DNA of 64,000 nucleotides from QZLE01 sp033852135 (GCA_033852135.1 JAWSVB010000006.1:62001-126000), one strand, 5' to 3'. Shown: positions 26,956 through 36,689, counted from the first letter of the stretch. Notes: generated by a model from the letters alone, not told the origin. Numbers and translations are program-made.

Positions 26956-27078
26956 TTATAAGTTTTATATGAACTATAATTGAGCTTACACACCAAGGGT
27001 GGTGGCTGTCGAAAACAGTTTTTTGTATATATAAAGAGCTATTACACACTTTGGTCTGATGCTTGCAAAGAGATGAAC

Positions 27079-28158
27079 ATGAATATAGAGAAGTCGATGA
27101 GTGGCGTAGATAAAGACCAGATTTTAGAGAGTTTGCATGCAGCAATTATCTTACTGGATAGAGATATGCATATTCTCTACTTGAATAGTTATGCTGAGGT
27201 GATTATTGGTATAAGTGCTAAGCAGATATTAAATGTGAATTTAAAGAATCTGCTTACCAACGATCCTGATTTGGTCGACAAAATTATCTCAGCAGTAGAT
27301 GAAGAGCAAAGCTGCACTATTCGAGAGCAATCTATTAGTTTTGTAAGTGGCAAGTCTGTATTAGTTGATTATACGGTTAGTTTGCTGGGTGAGAATCAGA
27401 TTTTGTTGGAGATCTCGCCAATAGACCATCAACGTCGTATCACCAAAGAGGAGCAGTTTTTTGCTCAAAGTCATGCGATGAATAATCTTGCTAAGGGGTT
27501 AGCGCATGAGGTGCGTAACCCTCTTGGTGGTTTGCGTGGCGCAGCGCAGTTATTGGAAAAAGAGCTGGATGATGAGGATCTAAAGGAGTACACCAAGATA
27601 ATAATAGGGGAGGCAGACCGTTTGCAAAACCTGGTTTCCCGTATTCTTGGTGACAGTAAATATGTAGTTAAAAAAGTACAGGTGAATATCCACCAGGTAT
27701 TGGAGCATGTGCGTCAGCTTCTATTGATAGATAACCCCAAAGAGATTGAGTTTTTCACCGATTACGACCCCAGTATTCCAGATGTGAATATTTGGCAGGA
27801 CCAATTTATCCAGGCGATTTTAAACATCAGCCGCAATGCTGTAGAAGCTGCACAAACTGGTGGGATGATAATTTTCTGTACCAGAGTGGTAAGGCAGGCG
27901 GTAATTGGTGCACATAGATATAAACTGGCGATAAAGATAGATATTCAAGATAACGGTTCAGGTATTGATGAAGAGTTAATGGATTCAATTTTCCTACCGA
28001 TGATATCTAGCAGGCCAAACGGTACAGGTTTGGGATTATCAATTTCGCAATCTATAGTCTTTCGTCATGGTGGAATTATAGAGTGTGAGAGTAAACCGGG
28101 CTGCACAATATTTTCTATCACAATCCCCCTTGAATATGAACATGGAGAGAAACAATGA
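27079..28158 (+). CDS. glnL: Nitrogen-regulation sensor kinase NtrB (GlnL)
   Basis: Cytoplasmic histidine kinase that, with PII, controls NtrC phosphorylation. 359 residues: N-terminal PAS domain (about 10-115), HisKA with the phosphorylated His in GLAHEVRNPLGGLRGAAQLL, and HATPase_c (NAVEAA, DNGSGIDEELMDSIFLPMISSRPNGTGLGLSIS). ATG at 27079 has AAAGAG 6 bases upstream; another ATG lies two codons earlier. Overlaps ntrC by 4 bases (ATGA). Confidence 0.95.
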   Translation: MNIEKSMSGVDKDQILESLHAAIILLDRDMHILYLNSYAEVIIGISAKQILNVNLKNLLTNDPDLVDKIISAVDEEQSCTIREQSISFVSGKSVLVDYTVSLLGENQILLEISPIDHQRRITKEEQFFAQSHAMNNLAKGLAHEVRNPLGGLRGAAQLLEKELDDEDLKEYTKIIIGEADRLQNLVSRILGDSKYVVKKVQVNIHQVLEHVRQLLLIDNPKEIEFFTDYDPSIPDVNIWQDQFIQAILNISRNAVEAAQTGGMIIFCTRVVRQAVIGAHRYKLAIKIDIQDNGSGIDEELMDSIFLPMISSRPNGTGLGLSISQSIVFRHGGIIECESKPGCTIFSITIPLEYEHGEKQ

Positions 28159-29561
28159 ATAGCACACTGAAGGTTTGGGTAATAGATGATGATAAATCTA
28201 TCCGCTGGGTGCTGGAAAAAACCTTTAAGCAAGCGGGGATGGATGTAAAGACTTACGAGAATGGTTCGAGAATACTTGCAGAGCTTGAATTAAATCGACC
28301 TGATGTAATTGTTACTGATGTAAGGATGCCGGGTATAGATGGTTTAACTCTTCTGGGGAAAATAAACGAAAACTTCCCCGATCTACCTGTGATAGTTATT
28401 ACTGCTCACTCAGATCTAGATGCAGCAGTATCCGCATATGAGAGTGGTGCTTTTGAATATCTACCCAAGCCATTTGATGTTGATGAAGCGGTAAACCTGG
28501 TGCAAAGAGCGTGGGAGCACTCAAAGCAATCAAGAGTTTCCACAGGTGAAAGCAGCGATGGTGGAGTAGAAACAAAAGAGATGATTGGTGAAGCACCATC
28601 GATGCAAGAGGTGTTTCGCATCATCGGTAGACTCTCTCGCTCCCATATTAACGTACTCATAAACGGTGAATCAGGGACCGGTAAAGAGCTGGTTGCCCAT
28701 GCACTGCACCGTCATAGTCCGCGCGTAGAAAAACCATTCATCGCTCTAAATATGGCTGCAATTCCGAAAGATCTAATGGAGTCGGAGCTATTTGGGCATG
28801 AAAAAGGTTCATTCACCGGCGCTCATGCGGCAAGAAAAGGGCGCTTTGAGCAGGCGGATGGTGGGACTCTATTTTTAGACGAGATTGGCGATATGCCCAC
28901 TGAGTTGCAGACACGTTTGTTGCGCGTATTGGAAGATGGTGAATACTACAGAGTTGGTGCTCATGTCAGTACCAAGGTAGATGTAAGAATAATTGCCGCG
29001 ACCCATCAAAATATTGAGATTTTAGTGGAACAGGGTAAGTTCCGTGAAGATCTATTTCATCGCTTAAATGTGATACGAATTCACTTGCCTAAACTGTGTG
29101 AACGCCGGGAAGATATCCCAAAATTAGCGCGCTTTTTCATCGATAAAATATCGAAAGAGTTAGGGGTTGAGGCGAAGATATTATCTGAAGATGTAATTAA
29201 ATACATGAGCAACTATTCATGGCCAGGCAACGTAAGGCAGTTGGAAAATACCTGTCGTTGGCTCTCGGTTATGGCATCTGGACAAGAGATTCTCATGGGT
29301 GACCTTCCTCCAGAGTTGAGGCAAGAAGCGGGTGAAGTTGCTGGTGGAATATCTTGGGAAAAAGAGCTGGAAAAATGGCTGGAACAGCGCTTACTAGCGG
29401 GTGATTCAGATATTCTCACCGAATTAATGCCAACCTTTGAAAAGATAATTATTGAAACGACCTTACGTTATAACGGTGGGAAAAAACGGGAAGCTTCAGA
29501 GCTTTTAGGGTGGGGAAGAAACACCCTTACTCGAAAGATAAAAGAGCTGGGGTTGGAGTAA
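28155..29561 (+). CDS. glnG: Nitrogen-regulation response regulator NtrC (GlnG)
   Basis: Sigma-54-dependent activator. 468 residues: receiver domain with Asp55 in VIVTDVRMPG, AAA+ domain with Walker A GESGTGKELVAHALH, the sigma-54 loop as GSFTGA (A to S versus GAFTGA), Walker B GTLFLDEIGDM, R-finger region, and a C-terminal Fis-type HTH (REASELLGWGRNTLTRKIKELGLE). Forms a two-gene operon with ntrB. Confidence 0.97.
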   Translation: MNSTLKVWVIDDDKSIRWVLEKTFKQAGMDVKTYENGSRILAELELNRPDVIVTDVRMPGIDGLTLLGKINENFPDLPVIVITAHSDLDAAVSAYESGAFEYLPKPFDVDEAVNLVQRAWEHSKQSRVSTGESSDGGVETKEMIGEAPSMQEVFRIIGRLSRSHINVLINGESGTGKELVAHALHRHSPRVEKPFIALNMAAIPKDLMESELFGHEKGSFTGAHAARKGRFEQADGGTLFLDEIGDMPTELQTRLLRVLEDGEYYRVGAHVSTKVDVRIIAATHQNIEILVEQGKFREDLFHRLNVIRIHLPKLCERREDIPKLARFFIDKISKELGVEAKILSEDVIKYMSNYSWPGNVRQLENTCRWLSVMASGQEILMGDLPPELRQEAGEVAGGISWEKELEKWLEQRLLAGDSDILTELMPTFEKIIIETTLRYNGGKKREASELLGWGRNTLTRKIKELGLE

Positions 29562-29830
29562 CCCTGCTGCTTCAAAAATAAACCATACCATTCCGGAGGT
29601 GAGGGACGAGCTATCCGGAATCGCGCCCACGTGTATTAATATTTGCAACAATCTCTTTCCTGATTTCTGTTTGGGAATGCGCTCAATCTAATCTATCCAG
29701 CTAACGCTATTAAAACACCTCGGGTCAAGCACCTTGGTTTTTATAGTTACCTTGCATTTTTTATAACCTCTTAATTGCAGGACAAAAACCCGAATAAATT
29801 CACAAAAATGACTCTTGTTCAATTAAATTA
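29562..29830. other. Intergenic stretch after ntrC
   Basis: No gene is apparent. An 8-bp inverted repeat ATTCCGGA (29590-29597) / TCCGGAAT (29614-29621) lies 28 bases after ntrC. It has no T tail, so it is at most a weak terminator or a protein site. The rest is AT-rich and leads into the TetR operator. Confidence 0.4.
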
Positions 29831-29881
29831 TTGACAATTCAATCAAACGATTGAATAATCATTCAATCGTTTGATTGAATT
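29831..29881 (+). promoter_or_regulatory. Promoter with overlapping TetR-family operator
   Basis: A strong sigma-70-like promoter: TTGACA (29831-29836), 17-base spacer, AATAAT (29854-29859). Over it lies a perfect 20-bp inverted repeat with arms 29836-29855 and 29862-29881 separated by 6 bases. An arm contains CAATCAAACGATTG, itself nearly symmetric, so the site may bind two dimers. It ends 12 bases before the regulator start, so autorepression of the whole efflux operon is the natural reading. Confidence 0.85.
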
Positions 29882-29893
29882 AATGGGTTTTTT

Positions 29894-30586
29894 ATGGAAA
29901 CAAATGGCATAAATACTAAGCTAGCGCTGATTAATGCAGCTGGTGAGCTCTTCGCAGAGCATGGCTACGATGGCACCAGCACACGCGCTATTGCGGAAAA
30001 GGCCAAGGTAAATATAGCGGGTATTAAATACCACTTTGGTAGTAAAGATGGTCTTTATCTTGAAGTGATAAATCATGTGTTTGATAGCGGTAATAAATGT
30101 GAGATTAGTACAATTATTGAAAATGATAGGTCGCGTTTACTTAGTCATGAAGGTGTTGCCGAGATAATTTTGGACCATGTACTCAACTCCTATAAAGATA
30201 TGTTTTTATCTGACGACCCGGAATGGCATATAAAGTTGATACTGCAGGAAGTATTAAATAATGCTACTGGTATTGAACATGTAACTGAAAATTATTTGCG
30301 TCCGAAACATAAAGACATAATGGATCTATATAAAAGTATAAAGCCAGAGGCTTCTATAGAGGAGTCCTATATCTGGTCGTTTACGACACATAGTCAAATC
30401 ATATTCCTGTTACATCTGCACAAGCCAATTGATGTAATAATGCAAGGGGAGTGTGAATACATAAAGCTATTAAATGAATCAGCAAAAATGACAGCGATGT
30501 CGATGATTAATGCGGCAGGTTTGCCAATGCCGCAACGGATTTTACGTAATGAGATAGATATAGAAAACTTTGAGGTGGGTAAATGA
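29894..30586 (+). CDS. TetR-family regulator (CecR/DUF1956-like) of the efflux operon
   Basis: 230 residues. TetR-type HTH at about 8-55 (LINAAGELFAEHGYDGTSTRAIAEKAKVNIAGIKYHFGSKDGLY) and a C-terminal ligand domain resembling the CecR/CerR family. Its ATG follows the operator palindrome by 12 bases; no clear SD is seen. It overlaps the periplasmic adaptor gene by 4 bases (ATGA), so it is co-translated with the pump it probably represses. Confidence 0.9.
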   Translation: METNGINTKLALINAAGELFAEHGYDGTSTRAIAEKAKVNIAGIKYHFGSKDGLYLEVINHVFDSGNKCEISTIIENDRSRLLSHEGVAEIILDHVLNSYKDMFLSDDPEWHIKLILQEVLNNATGIEHVTENYLRPKHKDIMDLYKSIKPEASIEESYIWSFTTHSQIIFLLHLHKPIDVIMQGECEYIKLLNESAKMTAMSMINAAGLPMPQRILRNEIDIENFEVGK

Positions 30587-31629
30587 AAATTAAAGCATTA
30601 ATGGTAATCGTTGCAGCAGCCTTGATTGGGATAAATTCAGCAAATGCAGCAAGTACGATTCAAAGTGAAAAACTGGTAAAAACAGAAATTATCGCCGCAA
30701 GCACAGATGTAGATAATAGAAAATTCCCCGGCAAAGTAAGGGCAGTAAAACGGGTGAATATGGCATTTCAGGTGCACGGCGTATTGGTAGAGCTGAATGT
30801 AAAAGAGGGGGAAAAAGTAAGTAAGGGGCAAATGCTTGCACGCCTGGATGACCGTGATTTCCGCAACAACCTCGCTGCCACCAAAGCCAAGCTGAAAGAG
30901 GTAAGGCTTAACTACAAAAGAAGTGAAAAACTGTACAAACAGCAAGTTATAGCTAAAGCAAAATTTGATGAGATAAAAGCGGCATTAGATGCATTAGAAG
31001 CCAATGCAAGAATACTGGAAAAACAGCTGCAAGAGACAAAATTGATAGCTCCGTTTTCAGGGGTGATTGCCAAGCGTTACGTACAAAACTACGAAAATAT
31101 AATGGCTAAATCGCCAATAGTGAGCCTGCAAGATAATTCAGGAATTGAGGTGGTTATCCAGATACCAGAATCCCTAATGATAAAAGGGGTAGATAGCGAA
31201 TTTAATAATGCCCAAGTGATATTTGATGCGGCTCAAGAGAAAACCTACGCAGCAAAGTTGAGTGAAGTGAGTACCGATGCCGACCCATATTCGCAAACCT
31301 ACAGTGTGGTGTTAAGCATGGAAAGCCCGGCAGACCTTAATGTGCTGCCAGGGATGACAGCAACAGTATTAACCGCACCTAAGCAAACTTTTGCAGCAGT
31401 TGGACCAATTACAGTTCCATTGGCAGCAGTGTTTCCCGATGTAAGTGGCAACAACTTCGTCTGGCGCGTAACAGCGCAGAAGAGCTTGGAGAAGGTAAGC
31501 GTCAAAATCGGTGAGATAGTGGGTGACAGAATAGAGATCTTAGCAGGGATAGATAAAGGGGATAAATTAGTAGTTGCCGGTGCAAACCTACTAAGTGACG
31601 GAGACAAGATTAGAGAACTATCTAAATAG
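30583..31629 (+). CDS. RND efflux periplasmic adaptor (membrane fusion protein)
   Basis: 348 residues. Signal peptide MKIKALMVIVAAALIGINSANA with no lipobox Cys, split biotinyl-lipoyl domain (GVLVELNVKEGEKVSKGQMLARLDDRDF and later LIAPFSGVIAKRYVQNYENI), an alpha-helical hairpin between (about 95-145), and a beta-barrel domain. Bridges the RND pump and the outer-membrane channel. Ends 11 bases before the permease gene. Confidence 0.93.
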   Translation: MKIKALMVIVAAALIGINSANAASTIQSEKLVKTEIIAASTDVDNRKFPGKVRAVKRVNMAFQVHGVLVELNVKEGEKVSKGQMLARLDDRDFRNNLAATKAKLKEVRLNYKRSEKLYKQQVIAKAKFDEIKAALDALEANARILEKQLQETKLIAPFSGVIAKRYVQNYENIMAKSPIVSLQDNSGIEVVIQIPESLMIKGVDSEFNNAQVIFDAAQEKTYAAKLSEVSTDADPYSQTYSVVLSMESPADLNVLPGMTATVLTAPKQTFAAVGPITVPLAAVFPDVSGNNFVWRVTAQKSLEKVSVKIGEIVGDRIEILAGIDKGDKLVVAGANLLSDGDKIRELSK

Positions 31630-31640
31630 GAGGCATAACG

Positions 31641-34600
31641 ATGGATATCGCAGCATACGCAATTAAGAATAAAGTCGTTACCTACGTATTGATAGCAATG
31701 ATAATCGTGGGTGGGGTGTTTTCCTATCAAAAACTGGGAAGGTTAGAAGATCCAGAGTTCACAATTAAAACCGCAGTAATCTATACCCAATATCCAGGAG
31801 CAACCCCCACCGAGGTGGAGGAGGAAGTAACTGAGAAAATAGAATCAGCAGTACAGCAGCTCAAGCAGATAGATAAGGTGCGCTCCATCTCCAAGTCGGG
31901 TCTATCTATCGTCTATGCAGATATTAAAGACCAATACGATAAAGACACCATTCCTCAGGTGTGGGATGAGTTGCGAAGAAAGGTAAAAGGAGCGGAGCGT
32001 AATCTGCCTCAAGGTGCCAAAGCGCCGATAGTTAACGATGATTTTGCCGACGTTTTTGGTGTTTTCTATGCAATTACCGGCAATGGCTACACCTATAAAG
32101 AGTTAAAAGACTTTGCAGTTGAGTTGAGAAAAGAGGTTTTACTGGCGCAAGATGTCGCCAAAGTGGATATCTCCGGTGACCAAACTGAAGTGGTATTTGT
32201 TGAGATATCCCGCTCGAAATTAGCGCAATTGGGAATCGACCCAAATATCATCTTCCAAACTCTGCACCAGCAAAATATCGTTAGCGAATCGGGTAAACTT
32301 GCGGTTGGTTCTGAATACATCAACCTCAGAACAACCGGAGCCTTCGCCTCAGTAGAGGAGATTGGTGACCTAATGATACCTGCGGGGTCATTGGACAAAT
32401 TGGTATATCTAAAAGATATCGCCGACAGCATCCATAAGGGTTATTACACCCCAGCGCAAAGCTATATCAAATTCAATGGTGAAAAGGCGTTAGGGTTTGG
32501 GGTATCCACCGTACCGGGCGGCAATGTCGTGGTGATGGGGGATGCAGTAAAAGCCAAAATAAGTGAATTTAGTGACAACATCCCAACTGGGATAGAGCTG
32601 AATAAAATCTCCTTTCAGTCAGAATCAGTGAAACAGTCGGTCGATGGTTTTGTCCTCAATCTATTTGAAGCACTAGGGATCGTAATCCTACTGCTCGTAG
32701 TGTTCATGGGGTTAAGAGAGGGGGTTCTGATTGGTCTAGTATTATTACTTACCATATTAGCCACCTTTATCGGCATGGACCTCATGGGTGTCAGCCTGCA
32801 ACGGATATCGCTCGGTGCCTTGATAATCGCGCTGGGGATGTTGGTGGATAATGCCATCGTGGTTGCCGAAGGGATAGTGATAAAGATAGAGAAGGGGATG
32901 GATAAAACCGAGGCCTCTAGTAAAACAGTGAAAGAGACCAAGTGGCCCCTTCTAGGCGCAACCATAATCGCAATCCTCGCATTTGCTGCGATATCTCTAT
33001 CCAACGATACCACCGGCGAGTTTCTGGGAAGTTTATTCAAGGTAATCGCAGTATCACTAATGCTGAGTTGGGTGATGGCGATAACCGTTACACCACTACT
33101 GTGCGTGGTATTCCTGCAAGATAGTGAGCATATAAAACAGAGCCACGATAATAAGTTTTACGATGCCTACCGCAGTTTGCTGCAGATGTGCATTAGATAT
33201 CGCATACTGTTTATCTCTGTGTTGGTAGCGATACTTATAGGCTCATTTTATGGATTCACCAAAGTGGAGAAGAGCTTTTTCCCAGATTCCAGCAGGCCAC
33301 AATACCTGGTAGATGTATGGCTGCAACACGGCACCCATATAGACTCAACTGCAGAGCGCATAGCAGAGATAGATAACTATATCCGCAAGCTAGAAGGGGT
33401 GGAATCCACCACGCAATTTGTGGGTAAAGGTGCGACCCGCTTCATCCTTACCTATTCACCAGAAGAGGCAGATGGAAGCTATGGTCAATTGCTGGTAACA
33501 GTTGATGATTACCATAAAATTGATGAGCAGGTTAAGCAGGTAGAGGAGTATCTAAATCTAGAGCATCCAGATATTCAGAAAAAATTAAGCCGCTTTGCTT
33601 TAGGCCCAGGAGAGGGTGCCAAGATCGAAGCCAGGTTCAGCGGTCCAGATGCAAAAGTGCTGCGTCAACTATCTGAACAAGCAAAAGATATCATGCGCGC
33701 ACACTCCAACGCCAAAGTGATTAAAGACAACTGGCGCGAGAAAGTGAAAGTGGTAAAGGCAGAGCTAGCAGAAGCCAAAGCGCGTAATGCCGGAATCACC
33801 CGTGCCGACCTGAATGCCGCACTAGCGATGACCATGAATGGCACCATCTCCGGAGTGTACCGAGAGGGTGACGACATAGAACCAATCATCGTCAGACCAC
33901 CAGAGAACGAAAGGCGTGGCTACGATGATATAAAAAACATCCAGCTCTATAGCCGCATCACCAATAGATATGTGCCAATTGAGCAGGTGGTGGATAATCT
34001 CAGCATCGAGTGGGAAGACGAGGTGATAAAACGTCGCAACCGCAAGAGAACCATCACCGCACAGTGTGACCCAAAAGTTGGAAATGCCAGTGTACTGTTT
34101 GCGGAGATTAAACCGCAGATAGAGGCGATAGAGATTCCTCAAGGGTATGAGATGGAGTGGGGCGGTGAATATGAAAACTCCAAAGAGGCAGAGACCAAAC
34201 TTATGGCCAAGGTGCCGATTGCATTTACCCTGATGTTCCTCATCTCAGTATTTCTGTTTAATGCGATTCGTCAGCCGATAATAATCTTCTTAGGGCTGCC
34301 ACTCTCGGTAATCGGGGTGGCTGCCGGACTACTTCTATCTGGAGTACCTTATGGATTTATGGCTCTGTTAGGTATGTTAAGTCTAGCGGGGATGCTCATC
34401 AAAAATGAGATAGTACTGCTCGACCAGATAAATATAGAGATAGAAGAGGGCAAATCACCCTACCAAGCAGTGCTAGATGCAGCGGTGAGTCGTGTTAGGC
34501 CGGTATCGATGGCCGCATTCACCACCGTATTAGGGATGGCTCCACTACTATTTGACCCATTCTTTATCGGCATGGCGGTAACCATTATGGCTGGATTAAC

Positions 34601-34709
34601 CTTTGCCACCATACTCACATTAGTAGTAATACCAGTACTCTACGCCACCTTCTTCCGCGTCAAAAAAGAAGGGGATGAGAAACAAGCAACTGCAAAGGTT
34701 GAGGGGTAA
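31641..34709 (+). CDS. RND efflux permease (AcrB/MexB-superfamily)
   Basis: Proton-driven inner-membrane transporter. 1022 residues with the duplicated RND plan: helix 1, porter domain, helices 2-6, then the second half. GMLVDNAIVVAEGI in helix 4 keeps one of the two Asp residues of AcrB (the second is Asn, as in several RND subfamilies). FPDSSRPQYLVDVWLQHG begins the second porter half. Substrates cannot be told from sequence; drugs or small organics rather than metal ions seem likely. Confidence 0.93.
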   Translation: MDIAAYAIKNKVVTYVLIAMIIVGGVFSYQKLGRLEDPEFTIKTAVIYTQYPGATPTEVEEEVTEKIESAVQQLKQIDKVRSISKSGLSIVYADIKDQYDKDTIPQVWDELRRKVKGAERNLPQGAKAPIVNDDFADVFGVFYAITGNGYTYKELKDFAVELRKEVLLAQDVAKVDISGDQTEVVFVEISRSKLAQLGIDPNIIFQTLHQQNIVSESGKLAVGSEYINLRTTGAFASVEEIGDLMIPAGSLDKLVYLKDIADSIHKGYYTPAQSYIKFNGEKALGFGVSTVPGGNVVVMGDAVKAKISEFSDNIPTGIELNKISFQSESVKQSVDGFVLNLFEALGIVILLLVVFMGLREGVLIGLVLLLTILATFIGMDLMGVSLQRISLGALIIALGMLVDNAIVVAEGIVIKIEKGMDKTEASSKTVKETKWPLLGATIIAILAFAAISLSNDTTGEFLGSLFKVIAVSLMLSWVMAITVTPLLCVVFLQDSEHIKQSHDNKFYDAYRSLLQMCIRYRILFISVLVAILIGSFYGFTKVEKSFFPDSSRPQYLVDVWLQHGTHIDSTAERIAEIDNYIRKLEGVESTTQFVGKGATRFILTYSPEEADGSYGQLLVTVDDYHKIDEQVKQVEEYLNLEHPDIQKKLSRFALGPGEGAKIEARFSGPDAKVLRQLSEQAKDIMRAHSNAKVIKDNWREKVKVVKAELAEAKARNAGITRADLNAALAMTMNGTISGVYREGDDIEPIIVRPPENERRGYDDIKNIQLYSRITNRYVPIEQVVDNLSIEWEDEVIKRRNRKRTITAQCDPKVGNASVLFAEIKPQIEAIEIPQGYEMEWGGEYENSKEAETKLMAKVPIAFTLMFLISVFLFNAIRQPIIIFLGLPLSVIGVAAGLLLSGVPYGFMALLGMLSLAGMLIKNEIVLLDQINIEIEEGKSPYQAVLDAAVSRVRPVSMAAFTTVLGMAPLLFDPFFIGMAVTIMAGLTFATILTLVVIPVLYATFFRVKKEGDEKQATAKVEG

Positions 34710-34714
34710 AACAG

Positions 34715-35977
34715 ATGAAAATAACACAGATAATAATGCTAGCAGCTGCGATGACAGCGCAAACAGTGGTAGCAGAAAACCTCGAGCAATCATGGGATAT
34801 AGCCCTCAAGCACAACCCATTGATTAAGGCGAGTGAGAGACAGGTAGAATCAGCCCAGTACGGCATCGAGGGGGCAAAATCGCAAAGGTTACCCTCAGTG
34901 GTGGGAACCACCGGTTACACCTGGTTAGATAACCCCCAGGTCTCCATCGCTGGCCCAGCCAAGATGCAGGTGAGTGAAGAGCAGATGCTCAGCTACGGTG
35001 TAAGCATGAGTGTTCCAATCTACACCGGAGGGTTAATCTCCGGCTCGGTTAAGAGTGCCGAAGCAGGGTTGAATATAGCGCAAAAAGATAGGCAACAACT
35101 GGTAAACACCATCAAACTCAGAGTTGCCGAGAGCTATATAAACATCCTCCGCACCCAGCGCCTAATGATGGTGGCCGAGACTCGCTTAGATAGTCTCAAG
35201 TCGCACCATAAAAATGTAGAGCAGCTATTAAAACAAGGGATGGTAGCTAAAAGTGACCTGTTGGCAGTACAAGCTTCACTGGCAGATGCTAAACAATCGG
35301 TATTGCAGTCGAAAAATGCAAATGAGATATCGATAGCTCAATACAACTATCTGCTGGGGCGAGCACTTGAGTATCAAGTAACGCTAGAGGATATTGACCA
35401 CGATGACGCTGGAATGAGCCTGGGTAAATTTACTCAATTAGCAAAAGAGAACCGGGTAGAACTCGCCAAGGCCAAAAACCAAAAAGAAGCGCTAATGGCA
35501 AATATCGACATGGTAACCGCAGGGGTAAAACCCGCGGTATCATTTAATACCGGCTATAAATATCAAGACAACAGCTTCACCCAATATGAGGGGCAATGGT
35601 CTGCCACTATCGGCGTACAGTGGAAGCTGTTTGACGGCGGTTACAGCGGCAAGAAAAAAAGCGAGTTGATGAAAAAAATCGCCGCACTCGATGAACAGAT
35701 TCGTGACTTGAACAACATGATAAACCTTGAGGTGCGCTCGGCCTGGCTAACCCTAAATGAAAGCCAAATCCGTATCGAAACCGTAAAAGAAGCGGTATCG
35801 CAATCGGAAGAGAGCCTGCGTAACATCAAAGCCAAATATGCCGCTGGGATGTCAACCCATAGCGAAGTGCTAGATGCCGAAGCGTTAAGGGAGCTAAGTG
35901 GCAGCAACTTCTACAACGCCAAATACGATGCTGCATTAGCTAAGATAAAACTTAAATATGCCGTCGGGGTTTTGTAG
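34715..35977 (+). CDS. TolC-family outer-membrane efflux channel
   Basis: 420 residues. Signal peptide MKITQIIMLAAAMTAQTVVA, then two OEP repeats of long coiled helices and strands (about 25-210 and 225-418), with typical segments SYGVSMSVPIYTGGLISGSVKSAEAG and VQWKLFDGGYSGKKKSE. Five bases after the permease gene; completes the tripartite pump. Confidence 0.94.
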   Translation: MKITQIIMLAAAMTAQTVVAENLEQSWDIALKHNPLIKASERQVESAQYGIEGAKSQRLPSVVGTTGYTWLDNPQVSIAGPAKMQVSEEQMLSYGVSMSVPIYTGGLISGSVKSAEAGLNIAQKDRQQLVNTIKLRVAESYINILRTQRLMMVAETRLDSLKSHHKNVEQLLKQGMVAKSDLLAVQASLADAKQSVLQSKNANEISIAQYNYLLGRALEYQVTLEDIDHDDAGMSLGKFTQLAKENRVELAKAKNQKEALMANIDMVTAGVKPAVSFNTGYKYQDNSFTQYEGQWSATIGVQWKLFDGGYSGKKKSELMKKIAALDEQIRDLNNMINLEVRSAWLTLNESQIRIETVKEAVSQSEESLRNIKAKYAAGMSTHSEVLDAEALRELSGSNFYNAKYDAALAKIKLKYAVGVL

Positions 35978-35996
35978 TTTAGGTTTGAAAATGTAG

Positions 35997-36013
35997 GGTG
36001 GGCATTGCCCACC
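35997..36013. repeat. GGTGGGCATTGCCCACC palindrome
   Basis: A 17-base hairpin (8-bp arms, 1-base centre) 20 bases after the TolC-like gene. A sister repeat GGTGGGC-GGT-GCCCACC lies at about 44553-44569. It may work as a terminator stem but has no T run; it appears to be a dispersed repeat. Confidence 0.6.
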
Positions 36014-36023
36014 AAAAAGGACC

Positions 36024-36137
36024 GTAGGTTGGGGTGAAGAATGAACCCCAACGTTTGCTCTGCTGTTTAAACTGTGCGGTGTTGGGGTTCGCCTTGGTTT
36101 ATCCAGAGCGTAGCCGAAGGGCTCACCGCCAACCTAC
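36024..36137. repeat. REP-like element, copy 1
   Basis: Bounded by GTAGGTTGG (36024) and its complement CCAACCTAC (ending 36137). Inside are TGGGGTGAAGAATGAACCCCA and a further GTTGGGGTTCGC arm, so the whole folds as nested hairpins. A CTGAGCGTAGCCGAAG-type repeat (here CAGAGCG...) is inserted near 36104. Same family as the elements flanking the RayT gene. Confidence 0.8.
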
Positions 36138-36245
36138 AATGTAGTTGTTAAATGAATTGGCTGTGCAAAAAACAGGGATGCCAGTTGGTTTGTCTTGGTT
36201 TATCCTGAGCGTTTCGGCTACGCTCAATCTTTTATTCCCAGGACT

Positions 36246-36383
36246 GTAGGTTGGGGTGAAGAATGAACCCCAACGTTTGCTCTGCTGGTTGGTTGCATCG
36301 TGTTGGGGTTCGCTACGCTCACCACCAACCTACAAGGTGGTTGTTAAAAGGGGTGGTTGTACAACAAAATGGGGATGGAGAAT
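36246..36383. repeat. REP-like element copy 2 plus rayT-type leader without rayT
   Basis: The REP unit runs 36246-36333. The next 50 bases, through ACAACAAAATGGGGATGGAG and an ATG, closely match the 48 bases just before the RayT start codon at 43599. After that point similarity ends and no transposase follows; instead the convergent toxin gene begins. A solo leader, or scar, of a RayT locus. Between copies 1 and 2 (36200-36222) another CGTAGCCGAAG-type palindrome is seen. Confidence 0.75.
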
Positions 36384-36392
36384 GGATTTATT

Positions 36393-36689
36393 CTATTCCC
36401 AGTGTTTGATGTTGGAGATATCGCGAGTTCCATGTATAACGGACAAGATTTTTATACAGTCACTTTCCAGTAAGTAAATAATACGATAATCTCGATAAAT
36501 CAGCTCCCTTATATCTTTGCGCTGTTCTTCAGGAACAATACGACCTAGTTCAGGTTGAGACCCTAGGTTCTCGACATAGCTGAAAATTCGTTCAATGAAC
36601 TGCCTAGCATAAAAAGGAGAATCCTTTGAAATATACTCCCTGATGTTGCCCATATCATCAAAGGCAGGGTCAGTCCATTCAATAATCAT
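36393..36689 (-). CDS. RelE/ParE-family toxin
   Basis: 98 residues of the RelE/ParE fold: MIIEWTDPAFDDMGNIREYI at the start, PELGRIVPEEQRKDIRELIYRDYRIIYLLE in the core, and ILSVIHGTRD at the C-terminus, the usual ParE-type ending. Likely a gyrase- or ribosome-directed toxin; the target cannot be told. Overlaps the upstream antitoxin gene by 4 bases (ATGA). Confidence 0.88.
   Translation of the reverse strand: MIIEWTDPAFDDMGNIREYISKDSPFYARQFIERIFSYVENLGSQPELGRIVPEEQRKDIRELIYRDYRIIYLLESDCIKILSVIHGTRDISNIKHWE

Noticed and set aside
31641..34709. Heavy-metal (CusA-type) identity for the RND pump
   Set aside because: Met clusters and metal-site residues typical of CusA are not seen, and helix 4 reads VDNAIVV, as in drug-type relatives.
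36256..36477. Open frame across REP copy 2 into the toxin region
   Set aside because: Repeat-derived and antisense to the toxin gene; it only reflects the rayT leader ATG.
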